Below are positions 12,801 through 20,054 of a DNA stretch of 64,000 bases, one piece after another. A program made the position numbers and the translations under genes. Source of the stretch: Tiliqua scincoides (taxonomy: Eukaryota; Chordata; Lepidosauria; Squamata; Scincidae); contig NC_089830.1 in NCBI RefSeq assembly GCF_035046505.1, positions 16,854,315-16,918,314 of the forward strand, in the 5' to 3' direction. The notes under the pieces are model-generated. The model saw only the letters and a program-made list of their open reading frames with translations. It was not told the origin of the DNA and ran no database searches. Numbering within the stretch: the first letter of the stretch is position 1; the number at the start of each line of letters is the position of its first letter.

Positions 12801-15800
12801 GCACAGTTGGTGTCCAAGAGCTTTTGCTGAATTTACTCCCTTTTCCCTCCCAGGACCCCCATTCCTGGTGATGCTGTTGATTGGGGGGGCTGTGCTCATC
12901 TCCTCTTTCCTCTTGCTGCTGGTTTTTCTCTGTCGCAAGAAGAGGTAAGAAACACATTCACTTCCTCAACCCTGCTGTTGGTGGGAGCCCCTCCAAACCC
13001 AACCTTTTTGGTGGTAGCCCCACAACATTAGAACTCTCCCTTCAGGGAGCTACAAGAGGCTCCCTCTCTCCCTGTCTGCAGAAGGTTCTTGAAGTCATCT
13101 GTCTTTTGCAAGACCTTCAAACAGTTGTTTTGAATCAGTGAAAATATGGTCTTTTTATGCAGCTGTTTGAATACTGTGTTCTGTTGCCTCTCTTCATAAT
13201 GAGACAGTTCATGCGTTATTTAATGTTCTGAAATCTGGGCTCATTTTATGAGGAAGGGTGAGCTATAAATCTCTGAAGCAGACAAATAAATACAGTGACA
13301 GCGGTTGGGAAACGACCAAAACTGAAATGGTAAACACATGCCTCAGACAGGATCCTATACATGCGAACGCAGAAATAGTCCCATTGTGTTCACTGAGGCT
13401 TACTCCCTGGAAAGTGTGTATCAGATTGCAGCCCAAACGTGCAAAGCCTTAGTGTTGCTTGCGTCGCACAACACTGGCACAAAGTCTTTTGGGTGTCACT
13501 CGGGAGCACTGAATGCTTTTCTGACTTGCGATTTAAAAGCAGATCTCCTTGCCTCTTTTCCAAAAGGGGCTACAAAACTGCACCGTGTGCTTTGGGCGCA
13601 CCAGGCTCTGTGTGCAAGAGCTGCTGTTGAATTCATGTAATTCTTTTTTCTTTCTCTCTCTCCCACAGCAGGAAGACAGCAGTTGACCAGGAGTGCAGCC
13701 TCATGAAAGGTAAAACACCCAACAGCGCACAAAACATGCATTAACAGAGAGGCAAGGTGATCACTGATCATATTCAGGAACTGGCGATGAGCAGATCATC
13801 CTGTATTTCCAGCCATGAGGCAGAACAGGCTTGGATTTGGTGGTGTTGAACTCAAGTCTTGAAGTAACTCCCCAATTCATTTTTAGAGATAACAGTCAAT
13901 TCATTTTGGGCAGTTACTGAAAGCAGGTTACTTTTCCTTGCCACAGTTATTTCTGAGTTTTTATAATAAGAACCTTGATATCATCCTCGAAACTATTTAC
14001 TACAGTGGTTCTCAAACCTTTTAGTACCGGGACCCACTTTTTACAATGACAATCTGTCGAGACCCACCGGTAGGGATGTCATTAACCTGGGAGTGATGCC
14101 GTGGCCAGAAGTGACATCATCAATTTAGGGTGCAATCCTAACCCCTTATGTCAGTGCTTTACAACACTGACATAAGGGCAATGCAGCTCTGAGGTAAGGG
14201 AACAAACATTCCCTTACTTTGAGGAGGCCTCCATGAGTGACACCCAACTGCAGGATGCAGCACATGTCCCATTGGCACCGCTATGCCAGTGCTGGAAAGC
14301 ACTGACCTAAGGGGTTAGGATTGTGCCCTTAGGCTTCAAGCCAGGATCAGCCAAAGTCCCATTGCACTGCAAGCTTGTATTGTTATTTTGCATAGTTTGG
14401 TATTCAAGCATTCCAGCTCTGAAATCAAAGCAAAACACAGGCTTGGATCCTTCTCCAACCACACAGCCTTCTCCCCTTTCCAGTGTCCCATCTTCCCACT
14501 TATTCAGAGCAAAGCACCCTGCCTCTCTCCTACCAGGAGCCTGCCCTGCCCAGTAGCTCTGTACCCTGTATTTTCAGTGGTGGTCGAGCTAGGTGCTACA
14601 TGACTCACCTGAAATGGTCTCATGAGCCACCTAGTGAGTCCCAACCCACAGTTTGAGAAATGCTGACTTACTATGTATTTATAGCCAGGGCTGGCCCGTA
14701 CCTTAGGGAACAGCAACTGATTGGCTGTTCATGTGTGTGTCATTTCTCAACTCTATTTTTTTCACTTTGCATTGAGTATCAAACCATCCCTCCTTCCCTC
14801 TCATCTACGGAACTGGCGCTTCTAAACACTGGACTCATCGTAAAACCATTAAGAAATATTGCAAGAAGTATCATCGCCCAATAATTTGGTTCTTTTTCAA
14901 GAGGGAAAACAGGTCTGCAATGGCTGAGCTGCTCCATCCTTTTATTGCTTCTGCTGACTGTGAATTCCGTGTTAGGTTACTCAACATCAGAGGCCAGCCA
15001 GGTTTGTTCCGGAGGGAGCCTGCACCTGTCTACCTCTGAAATGGGCTCATTTCCTGGAGCTGGAATGCCAGGGGACCTCAGCGAAATTCAGTCCCCAGGT
15101 AGGTTCCATCTGTCTGCCTGTTTGGTTTATTGGAAGCTCTTGTGCCCTGCCTCAATCCAAAGGCACTGAAGGCAGATTAGAAAGATATTAAAAAGCAACA
15201 ATTGAATCAGAAACACAAAGCACAAACAACAGGAGACAGCTGATTACAACCAAGCCCAAAATTCATCGCCCAGAGCGAGGCCAAACATTAACAGCAACAC
15301 TGAGGAAAAAAACTCTTTCACTTCTTGTAACATCAGCAGGAAATAAGTCATTCAGGAAAGGTCAGAAGGTTGGCTCAAAACCTCCTAGCAGCTAAGGCAG
15401 CGCATCAAATGTCATTCCCTCCTTACCAAGCAGCACACCAGCAACAACCTCCACCAGTCCTCTTCCTCCCCCCCCTCCCAGAATTCAAACAGGAAGAGAT
15501 AGCGGGGTGAAAGAGGAAGTGTGAAGGAGAGATGAGTGGGAGACACGCCAGCCCAGTAGTTCCCAAACTGGTGAGTCGCGACCCACCAGGGGAACCTGAA
15601 GAGGTTCATTCCCCCTTAAGAGGAGTGGCCCAGAAATGGGTGCCCCAACAGCACCACAGCAATCACGCCACCGCCAGAAGCAAGGGTTTTTCTTAACTCA
15701 CCCAGGTGAGACTTGCTACCCCCTCTGCAGGCCTTTCCGCTGCTCCAAATAGTTCAGATTGGTGATCAGAGCACACTCGTGCGAGAACTGGAAGTGAGCC

Positions 15801-18800
15801 CTGATCCCCCATTGGAGCTATTTGGAGAAGGAGGGAGGCCCGCAAAGAGGGCTTTGAGCCTCCCAAACTGTCCCAGAGGCCAGCGCAACCCTCCCCCAGG
15901 TAAGTTTTAAAAATCCCTTGCTCCTTTAAAATCCCTTGCTCCCTTTAAAAATTGCTGCAGCACCACTGATGGCTCCCCCTCCCTGCCCCCACCAATACTT
16001 ACTGTGGTCCCAAAGTCCAAATAGGGCTTTGGAAACCACTGCTGTAGCCCATACCCTTCTCTTCTTCTGTTACCCTGCACATGCCCGATCTCGTCTGATC
16101 TCGGAAGCTAAGCAGGGTCAGGCCTGGTTAGTACTTGGATGGGAGACCGCCTGGGAATACCGAGTCCTGTAGGCTTATACCATAGTCTTTCCAGACTGAA
16201 GGTTGCCAACCATCTCCCTATACTGAACACTATCTCCCGATCTTGTCTGATCTCGGAAGCTAAGCAGGGTCAGGCCTGGTTAGTACTTGGATGGGAGACC
16301 GCCTGGGAATACCGAGTGCTGTAGGCTTATACCATAGTCTTTCCAGACTGAAGGTTGCCAACCATCTCCCTATACTGAACACTATCTCCCGATCTCGTCT
16401 GTTCTCAGAAGCTAAGCAGGGTCAGGCCTGGTTAGTGCTCGGATGGGAGACCGCCTGGGAATACCGAGTGCTGTAGGCTTATACCATAGTCTTTCAAGAC
16501 TGAAGGTTGTCAACCAGTCTCTCCTCCACACTTCCTCTTCTACTCTGTCCCCCTCTTCCTGTTTGAATCCAGGAGGGAGGAGGTTAGGAGGAGTGTTAGT
16601 TGGACAGGTGCCCCCATCAAATCTGCTGCCTGAGATGACCACTTCAGACGGCCTTGAGGAGCCATGCTGATCTCTTCTGGGAAGGAATTGCCAAGATCTA
16701 GACGTGGTCACGCAAAAGAACCTATTATACTCTCTTGTCCCAGTCAAATGTCAGATGACAACAGGATATGCAGAAGAGCCCCCCCCCCCCCCAACAATTC
16801 TAGAGAGCAAGCAGGTTTGTTCAGGAGAAAAGAAGTGATGAGATGTGCAAGCTAATATGAACCAATGGAGTTGCACATGTTTCAGCAAATTCAGAATTTT
16901 CTGATTCTGGACATTGTCCAAAGAATGCTAAGTCCAGAGTCTAACATGTCATGCTCATTTCAATGATGCTTATTTGAGATTGACTTTCTCTGGATACAAC
17001 CATGAGAAAGGAAAGGGCTCCTTAGTATTTAAGTGCTATCTGTGTGCAGGGCACTGTAAACTGAATTGGAGGAAGGTCCCTGTCCCAACAGGCTCACATG
17101 AGAAAGAGGGAATTCAAGAATGTGGTGGGGAAGTGTGTATGCAATGCAATTATGTGCATATTTATGAGCATTGGTATTCTGAGTGCATCCACATCACCTC
17201 TGTCTTTTTCCCTTAGTATTTCCTTTCCTCCAAAGCACGGGGGGGGGGGGCAGTCCTGAATGGCTTGTTTGTTCCACCTTGATGGAGCAGTCAAAGGCTG
17301 AATTCTAAGAGCCTGGGTTTGTTTGTTCATAAATCAGTCTCAGGCCAATGCTGCACATTGTCCAGAAGCAACTCAGCAGGCCTGGAGCTTAATTACAGTC
17401 CCAAGGGCAACCCCATACATTTGCCCCACACAGATGGGCCCATTGACTGGTGATTTCCATCTGTGATGCAGAGTGGGGCGGGGGCGGAGGAATTGGGCCC
17501 AAGGCCAACAGCAAACATCTGCATTCTGGAGCAGCTGGGCATAGATGCCATTTGCGCAATGAGCCAGGCCGCCACAGAAGCAGGAAATGGGGGCTTCAGA
17601 GAAAGTCCCCTTGGCAGTGCATCAGAGTCCATCACAGCTGGATCCTATGGCTGAGTGTTGTATTCAGTACAGGGCATATGAGTCGTGCTTGCAGGATCTG
17701 GGCCAAAAGAAGTACTCACGCAGTGCCACCCTGGACATGTTCACTGTTCATTGTGGGCAATGGGACTTACTCCCAGGCACAAACAGGCAGTGTGGGGTAG
17801 CCGGTGAGGCAGAACAGCTCCATTGTAATCCATGAAAAAGCACTGCAGCTGTCCCACCTACTTACACCTGAGGAAGCTCTCTTTACACCCAAGAAAGTGG
17901 ATGTAAAAGAGCTTCCTCAGGTGTAAGAAGGAGGGGCAGCTGCAGTGCTTTTCCACTGACAACAACTGGGCAGTTCTGCCTCACCTGCTGCCCCTGCACT
18001 GCATGTCCCTACTCCCAGGTAAGTATACATATCATCGAAGCCTACTACAGATAGTAACAGAAAAATAAGCCCCAGGCAATGAGAATCAGTTACGGTAAAA
18101 AGGCATGATAATGAATGAGGCAATCAATGCTGGACATCACTTGGCTCCTAAAAGATAGTCATGAAGGCACCAGGTTAATGTCTCAGGATGTTCCACAATT
18201 TGGGGGTCCCCTTCTCTCCAATAAACTTCCGTTTGGTCCTGAACTACAAATCCCAGGTTTCTTGTTTCTCAAGTTCTCCTTTTTGCCCCTTGACAGAATA
18301 TGCGGAACCAGATGTGGTGCAAGTGAGCCCCGTCAGCCAGACTGCGCCCTCCACTTTTAAGCCTGCTCCGGATGAAGGCTACACACTCCCCCTGGTGGTG
18401 AATCACTATGATGTGCCAGGGAAATATCATGAGTACGCGGAGCCCTTGCCACCTGAGCCAGAGTACGCCACCCCCTTCGTTGAGCAAGCCGCAGAGCCGG
18501 AGGGAGGAGCTGGCCGGAAGAACATCTGTGTTGTCAGAGTCATCCCCTCTTCTCAAAGCCAGGCAGGGCAGCTGTCCTCGCCGGGATGCCCGGAGCCTCA
18601 AACGCAATATGACTTCCCCACTCAGCGGCCAGTGGGGAAGCAAGACAATGCAACAGGTGAGGCTGGCCCTCTGGAAGGACCTGTGGAGGCTGGCACCCTC
18701 TACATGGAGCCCCAAGGCGATAGGACTCTGAGCCCAAGAGATGGGCACCTCGCAAGCCAGCCAGCGACCTCTCCGCAGGGTCTGAGCGTCCAGCTCCAAG

Positions 18801-18838
18801 ACTCCCCCCTTGCACACGTCTATCACGAGCCCTTGTGA
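823..18838 (+). CDS. DCBLD-family receptor (discoidin, CUB, LCCL domain), 3' part of gene, 11 exons
   Basis: Type I membrane protein of the DCBLD/ESDN family, neuropilin-like plasma-membrane scaffolds. Eleven exons (823-895, 1596-1729, 2452-2489, 2782-2976, 6474-6595, 8552-8732, 9267-9359, 12854-12944, 13669-13709, 14976-15098, 18297-18838) join in one frame to 543 residues plus stop; all introns are GT-AG. The CUB domain and signal peptide must lie before the window. Residues 1-80 are LCCL (FCPAGC, LCKAAVHAG), 81-230 discoidin (begins ACDG, ends LLGCQ), about 280-305 a transmembrane helix followed by CRKK. The tail carries seven YxxP motifs (YAEP, YDVP, YAEP, YATP, YDFP, YMEP, YHEP), which in DCBLD2 are docking sites for CRK/CRKL SH2 domains. 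By eye it is nearer DCBLD2 than DCBLD1 (ITGIIT, YAEPLP, EYATP), but both human genes lie away from TAF12, so this may be a third paralogue. The family call is firm; the paralogue call is inference. Confidence 0.88.
1596..1729 (+). CDS. DCBLD-like exon b (LCCL core)
   Basis: Acceptor TTCCTTCAG, donor GTGAGT. It encodes TSVLCKAAVHAGVIVDEQGG and onward to ANGLTSK, the conserved LCCL core with its LCKAA cysteine. It leaves phase 2. Confidence 0.9.
1893..1961. repeat. short inverted repeat in DCBLD-like intron
   Basis: GTTAGCCCTGCTGGGGA pairs with TCCCCAGCAGAGCTAAC about 25 nt downstream, a hairpin of roughly 18 bp with few mismatches. It looks like a MITE remnant; no terminal duplication was identified. 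Confidence 0.45.
2452..2489 (+). CDS. DCBLD-like exon c (38-nt microexon, LCCL end)
   Basis: Acceptor TTGAACAG, donor GTATGT. The 38-nt exon reads RGPLSEKRLIFHK in frame between exons b and d, matching the end of the LCCL domain (compare LSDKRFLF in human DCBLD1). An inverted decayed copy of this exon and its flanks lies at 3619-3720. Confidence 0.85.
2782..2976 (+). CDS. DCBLD-like exon d (discoidin, first half)
   Basis: Acceptor TTTTTGCAG, donor GTCAGT. It encodes ACDGALEIANFNASSYW through EWLEIDLGGRKNITG, the start of an F5/8 type C domain with its conserved WLEIDLG strand. A GTAAGT lies 5 nt further on, but only the GTCAGT donor keeps the frame with exon e. Confidence 0.92.
3619..3720 (-). 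pseudogene. inverted decayed duplicate of DCBLD-like exon c with flanks
   Basis: Read on the minus strand this segment follows 2444-2552: RPLSEKHLIFHK is recognisable against GPLSEKRLIFHK, and the intronic CTCTCTTGAC.ACCCAG beyond the donor also matches. The acceptor AG is lost and the donor has changed to GTTTGC, so the copy should not be spliced. It lies in the intron after exon d. Identity by eye is about three quarters over the exon part. Confidence 0.7.
3963..4497 (+). mobile_element. old CR1-type LINE 3' fragment
   Basis: Diverged but recognisable CR1 3' coding sequence: GTCAGACCTTACTTGGAGTA, GAACTTGAGGGTAGATGTGA, ending in TTGGACTAGAAGTTCTTCAA. Sense orientation; too decayed to translate. 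It abuts a hAT remnant at its 3' end. Confidence 0.75.
4496..4818. mobile_element. hAT non-autonomous element (CAGGGGTGTCAAAC family, decayed)
   Basis: Same interior as the intact copy at 23338-23678 (TTTCTCACTTAG, GCCACATCCGGCCCCC) and right terminus TTTGACACCACTG. The left end is degraded against the CR1 before it. Confidence 0.7.
4825..4985 (-). mobile_element. tRNA-derived MIR/CORE-like SINE remnant
   Basis: On the minus strand a tRNA-like head (GTAGAGGAGGAGCTAGGAG, GGTTTGAATCCTGCC as box B) is followed by core-like text (AAAGCCATTCCCTCTTTGCC). Diverged. Confidence 0.55.
5790..5945 (+). mobile_element. MIR/CORE-like SINE remnant
   Basis: Contains GGTTCACATCTCACC (box B-like), ATGACCTTACAGAAGCCAG and TTACAGGGTTGTTGTAATAG, the typical core and 3' part of tRNA-derived CORE SINEs. 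Confidence 0.55.
5966..6262 (-). mobile_element. CR1 3' end fragment, diverged
   Basis: Antisense CR1 3' region: CAGTGGCCCACCAGATGCC, TTGCATCTGGCATTC, CTGTGGCAAGGAGTTCCACA. Clearly older than the copies at 23.8 and 37.8 kb. Confidence 0.8.
6289..6384. mobile_element. short palindromic MITE (CAATCCTATGCATG family)
   Basis: TGCAATCCTATGCATGCCTA on the left and a GAATTGCAGCC right arm surround AAGTAAGCCCCATT and CTCACTCCCAGG. It is the reference copy for a family with many members here; the left and right arms are inverted repeats. Confidence 0.65.
6474..6595 (+). CDS. DCBLD-like exon e (discoidin, middle)
   Basis: Acceptor TTCCAG, donor GTGAGA. It encodes GIITKGSSHQQNYYVKSYRI and KNWKVYKSS, the central discoidin strands, and closes in phase 0. 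Confidence 0.9.
6759..6835. mobile_element. CAATCCTATGCATG MITE, decayed
   Basis: GTAATCCTGTGCATGCTTAC, AAAGTAAG and GGCTTACTCCC in family order. Confidence 0.5.
7360..7535. repeat. dispersed palindromic repeat (AGAGGAAGTG family), copy 1
   Basis: Left arm CTTCCTGGATTTGAAAAG ... GAAGAGGAAGTG, right arm ... TTTTTGAAGCCAGGGAGCAGG in inverted order. The same inverted layout recurs at 8210, and single arms at 15450, 16512, 53645 and 58775. Confidence 0.5.
7588..7655 (-). mobile_element. CR1 3' terminal fragment
   Basis: GGAACATAAGAACAGCCCCA to GGCCCATCTAGTCCAGC, the last ~65 bp of a CR1 in antisense; it stops abruptly. Confidence 0.85.
8210..8390. repeat. AGAGGAAGTG palindromic repeat, copy 2
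   Basis: Left arm TCTGGAATGAAGAGGGGAAC and GAGAGGAAGTGTGGAGG; right arm CACTTCCTCTTCTGCTCC and TTTTTGAATCCAGGGAG. Lies just before DCBLD-like exon f. Confidence 0.5.
8552..8732 (+). CDS. DCBLD-like exon f (discoidin, end)
   Basis: Acceptor CCTACCAG, donor GTAAGG. It encodes IFEGNSDSHEEASH to YLRIAPLSW and KVALLGCQ, the C-terminal discoidin strands with the closing cysteine, then the start of the juxtamembrane stalk. Confidence 0.9.
8850..8938. mobile_element. CAATCCTATGCATG MITE copy
   Basis: TTGCAATCCTGTGCGTAC, GCAGTAAGCTCCATTGAATA, GGGACTTGTTTCTGAG, family order kept. Confidence 0.6.
9267..9359 (+). CDS. DCBLD-like exon g (extracellular stalk)
   Basis: Acceptor CATTGCAG, donor GTTTGT. 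It encodes a proline/serine/threonine-rich stalk (SAPKELPILTSSPAIF) and keeps phase 1. Low-complexity stalks are typical at this place in the family. Confidence 0.8.
9601..9692. mobile_element. CAATCCTATGCATG MITE copy
   Basis: GGTGCAATTCTGTGTGCAG, AAATAAACCCCACTGATTCA, GACTTACCCCAGGTAAGCG; holds a CAG/GTAAG donor-like site. Confidence 0.6.
10357..10552 (+). mobile_element. tRNA-derived MIR/CORE-like SINE
   Basis: Head GGTGTAGTGGTTTGGGAG (box A) and GGTTCAAATCTCC (box B), core TGACCTTGGGCCAGTCACT, then CTCACAGGGTTGTTGTGATG and an A-rich tail. It is the best-preserved SINE of this type in the window. Confidence 0.85.
10705..10793. mobile_element. CAATCCTATGCATG MITE copy
   Basis: GTAATCCTATACATGTCTAC, GCAGTAAGTCCC, GTGTGCATAGGATTGTAGCC. 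Confidence 0.6.
11225..11780. other. intron stretch without recognised elements
   Basis: AT-rich intronic sequence between DCBLD-like exons g and h. I see no exon, RNA gene or clear repeat here. Confidence 0.4.
12301..12392. mobile_element. CAATCCTATGCATG MITE copy
   Basis: CCAATCATATCCACATTTTC, GGAGTAAGCCCCATTGACTC, TTCTGAGTAGACATGTC, ATTGGGATC. Confidence 0.6.
12854..12944 (+). CDS. DCBLD-like exon h (transmembrane)
   Basis: Acceptor CCTCCCAG, donor GTAAGA. It encodes about 25 hydrophobic residues (FLVMLLIGGAVLISSFLLLL) followed by CRKK, a single-pass helix with a basic stop-transfer signal. Confidence 0.9.
13349..13436. mobile_element. CAATCCTATGCATG MITE copy, decayed
   Basis: GATCCTATACATGCGAACGC, GAGGCTTACTCCC, GTGTGTATCAGATTGCAGCC, shortly before DCBLD-like exon i. 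Confidence 0.5.
13669..13709 (+). CDS. DCBLD-like exon i (juxtamembrane cytoplasmic)
   Basis: Encodes SRKTAVDQECSLMK. The acceptor is a NAGNAG (CACAGCAG): use of the second AG would start at 13672, remove one codon (S) and keep the frame. Donor GTAAAA. Confidence 0.75.
14003..14665. mobile_element. hAT non-autonomous element interrupted by a Harbinger MITE
   Basis: Termini CAGTGGTTCTCAAAC and GTTTGAGAAATGCTG are inverted repeats; flanks ATTTACTA (13995-14002) and ACTTACTA (14666-14673) match at 7 of 8 bases, the hAT duplication length. A Harbinger-type MITE at 14128-14328 splits it, so the hAT copy is the older insertion. No transposase frame. Confidence 0.75.
14128..14328. mobile_element. 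Harbinger-type MITE (copy 2), nested
   Basis: 201 bp, ends GGGTGCAATCCTAACCCC and GGGGTTAGGATTGTGCCC, flanked by TTA on both sides (14125-14127, 14329-14331). The interior has the AAGGGAACAAACATTCCCTT palindrome and matches 169-347. Confidence 0.75.
14976..15098 (+). CDS. DCBLD-like exon j (cytoplasmic tail, predicted)
   Basis: A 123-nt phase 1-1 exon between TTAG and GTAGGT. It encodes GYSTSEASQ to LSEIQSP, leading into EYAEP of the last exon. Human DCBLD2 has a comparable YSSSEVNHLS stretch before its first YAQP motif. The upstream pyrimidine tract reads as poly-leucine and is more likely a splice tract than coding. Confidence 0.65.
15450..15545. repeat. AGAGGAAGTG repeat, single arm
   Basis: CCTCCCAGAATTCAAACAGG then GAAAGAGGAAGTGTGAAGG, the left arm of the family described at 7360. 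Confidence 0.45.
15554..16041. mobile_element. hAT non-autonomous element, GC-rich interior
   Basis: Ends CAGTAGTTCCCAAACTGG and GGCTTTGGAAACCACTG. The flanking octamers (CGCCAGCC, CTGTAGCC) agree only in part, so it is old or trimmed. The interior is GC-rich, as in the 33252 copy. Confidence 0.55.
16071..16211 (+). mobile_element. 5S rRNA-derived SINE, unit 1 of a tandem trimer
   Basis: 5S rRNA-like head (CCCGATCTCGTCTGATCTCG, AGCTAAGCAGGGTC as box A, TGGGAGACCGCCTGGG as box C), so the internal Pol III promoter elements are present. The tail ATACCATAGTCTTTCCAGAC to GGTTGCCAACC matches the 3' end of the LINE at 27958-30168. Confidence 0.9.
16212..16363 (+). mobile_element. 5S rRNA-derived SINE, unit 2
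   Basis: Exactly 152 bp after unit 1, from ATCTCCCTATACTGAACAC through the 5S body to the same LINE-type tail. The upstream 5S portion is complete here. Confidence 0.9.
16364..16515 (+). mobile_element. 5S rRNA-derived SINE, unit 3
   Basis: Third 152-bp unit; its tail hairpin loop is TTCA (AGTCTTTCAAGACT) and it ends GGTTGTCAACC. Slightly more diverged in the body (CTGTTCTCAGAAGC). Confidence 0.9.
16512..16595. repeat. AGAGGAAGTG repeat, single arm
   Basis: CACTTCCTCTTCTACTCTG then CCTGTTTGAATCCAGGAGG, the right arm of the family at 7360, directly after the SINE trimer. Confidence 0.45.
17787..18002. mobile_element. 216-bp palindromic MITE
   Basis: The two halves are near-complete inverted repeats: GCAGTG at both ends, GGTGAGGCAGAAC, AAAAGCACTGCAGCTG and CTTACACCTGAGGAAGCTC all recur inverted, with a loop near 17890-17900. 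No clear target duplication. Confidence 0.65.
18297..18838 (+). CDS. DCBLD-like terminal exon (YxxP-rich tail)
   Basis: Acceptor CCTTGACAG; open for 180 codons to TGA at 18836-18838. It carries YxxP motifs in order: YAEP, YDVP, YAEP, YATP, YDFP, YMEP, YHEP, the last at the extreme C terminus. The 3' UTR follows to about 19.3 kb. Confidence 0.9.
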
Positions 18839-19313
18839 GCCACACAGGAGGAGGCCTTGTGTCCAGGCTGTGTAGAAAGAGGTGGCCAGCACTGACGGCA
18901 CAGCTTCTTGCCAAGGACTCTCTGTTGTTTCTCCCACCAGCAACACTATATGTTAGGGAAGCACTTCCTGGAATCTTTGAATCCTCTTCAAGGAAGTCTC
19001 AGCCCTTTGGACTCTTGGGGTGTTCAGTTCCTTCACCATTGCCTGCCCCCCCCCCCCACTGATTTTCACAAACACCTCAGGGTCATCTGCACTAGGACTT
19101 GAAGGAACCAACGGTGGGAGGGAATTCATATAAATATGCATGTGTGTATATAATTCCTGCTCTTTACATTGTTGTTATAAAAATGTTTTTTGTTCGTATG
19201 ACACATATAATATATATTGACATACAGTCATGAACTTCCTGTGTGGAGGGGAAAGAGCCAGACCTTGTCCCGTGAAGCTTGCTAACTCCCCCCTTCCCCC
19301 CCGTCATCCCATT

Positions 19314-19319
19314 ATTAAA
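19314..19319 (+). other. candidate poly(A) signal of the DCBLD-like gene
   Basis: ATTAAA, the common variant hexamer, about 475 nt after the stop codon and just before the repeat-filled intergenic DNA. Confidence 0.4.
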
Positions 19320-19569
19320 ACCTTGAAGGTGTTCTCCAAACCAATTCAAAATCCTTTGCTTTTTCTACCCCCCCCCCCGGGGGGCCCTGGTTAGTCCTTA
19401 TTTCCATTTTTGGGACATAATTTTTCTCCATGTTCTGATTCAAGGCAGGCTATTTTTCCCCCTTGGAGTGCTGAGAAAATATTCCTTCACTATGTAAGAA
19501 GAATATAAAAAGACTTGGCATGTGTCCACCTCTCAAAGCAAGGAAAAGAAAAAAAAACACATTCAATTT

Positions 19570-20054
19570 GTTGTTGGCATCCTTCAGTCTCGGAAGACTA
19601 TGGTGTCATGCTCTGAATGGTGGTTCTGGAACAGAGTGTCCTCTCCAGTGCATGAAGCCTGGGTAAAGTAGGTATGAAGGATAGGCTGTTACCCATGCAG
19701 CAAATCCCCCCTCTCCACATCGCTGAAATGGTCCAATGGAAAGGCAGAGGCCAATACGGTTGGTTCCAGCGGCGTCGCAGGAGTTGCCAGAACGTGACTG
19801 TGTTCAGCCATGAACTGCCTCAGGGACTCCAGCTCCGGATTTTGCCTCGAGGTTGACTCCTGAAGCCTTTTCCTTAACTGGATGTAGCCACAAGGCAGTG
19901 GAGGTTTGGGATCAGAGTTTTCCTTCTCTCAGATGAGCTGCCTTCCCAGGCTGAGGAGTCCCATCTACCCATCTACCCCATCTTCCCCTGGGGGCTGGGG
20001 ATAAGAATAGGCCCTCAGTTTGCCTGTACTTGTCCTAAGAGGTGACTAAACAGC
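19570..20054 (-). mobile_element. ~485-bp non-autonomous retroelement, twin-primed copy
   Basis: The 12-bp duplication CACATTCAATTT (19558-19569, 20055-20066) brackets the whole unit. From the left it reads antisense, starting with the 3' tail TTGGCATCCTTCAGTCTCGG and running to about 19965. The remaining ~90 bp (GGCTGGGGATAAGAATAGG to CAGCCAC) is in the opposite orientation. In the copy at 57252 the two parts are collinear, so this copy has an inverted 5' end. The tail hairpin matches the LINE at 30 kb. Confidence 0.75.

Noticed and set aside
14945-15169. Separate secreted-protein start exon (MLLLTVNSVLG)
   Set aside because: The leucine run is the pyrimidine tract of the predicted DCBLD tail exon; no promoter or independent gene context.
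16071-16515. Functional 5S rRNA genes
   Set aside because: The 5S body is followed by a LINE-type tail instead of a T-run terminator, and has several changes; these are SINEs.
18269-18946. Antisense 225-codon frame over the last DCBLD exon
   Set aside because: Shadow of the sense coding exon; no domain and no splice or start context.
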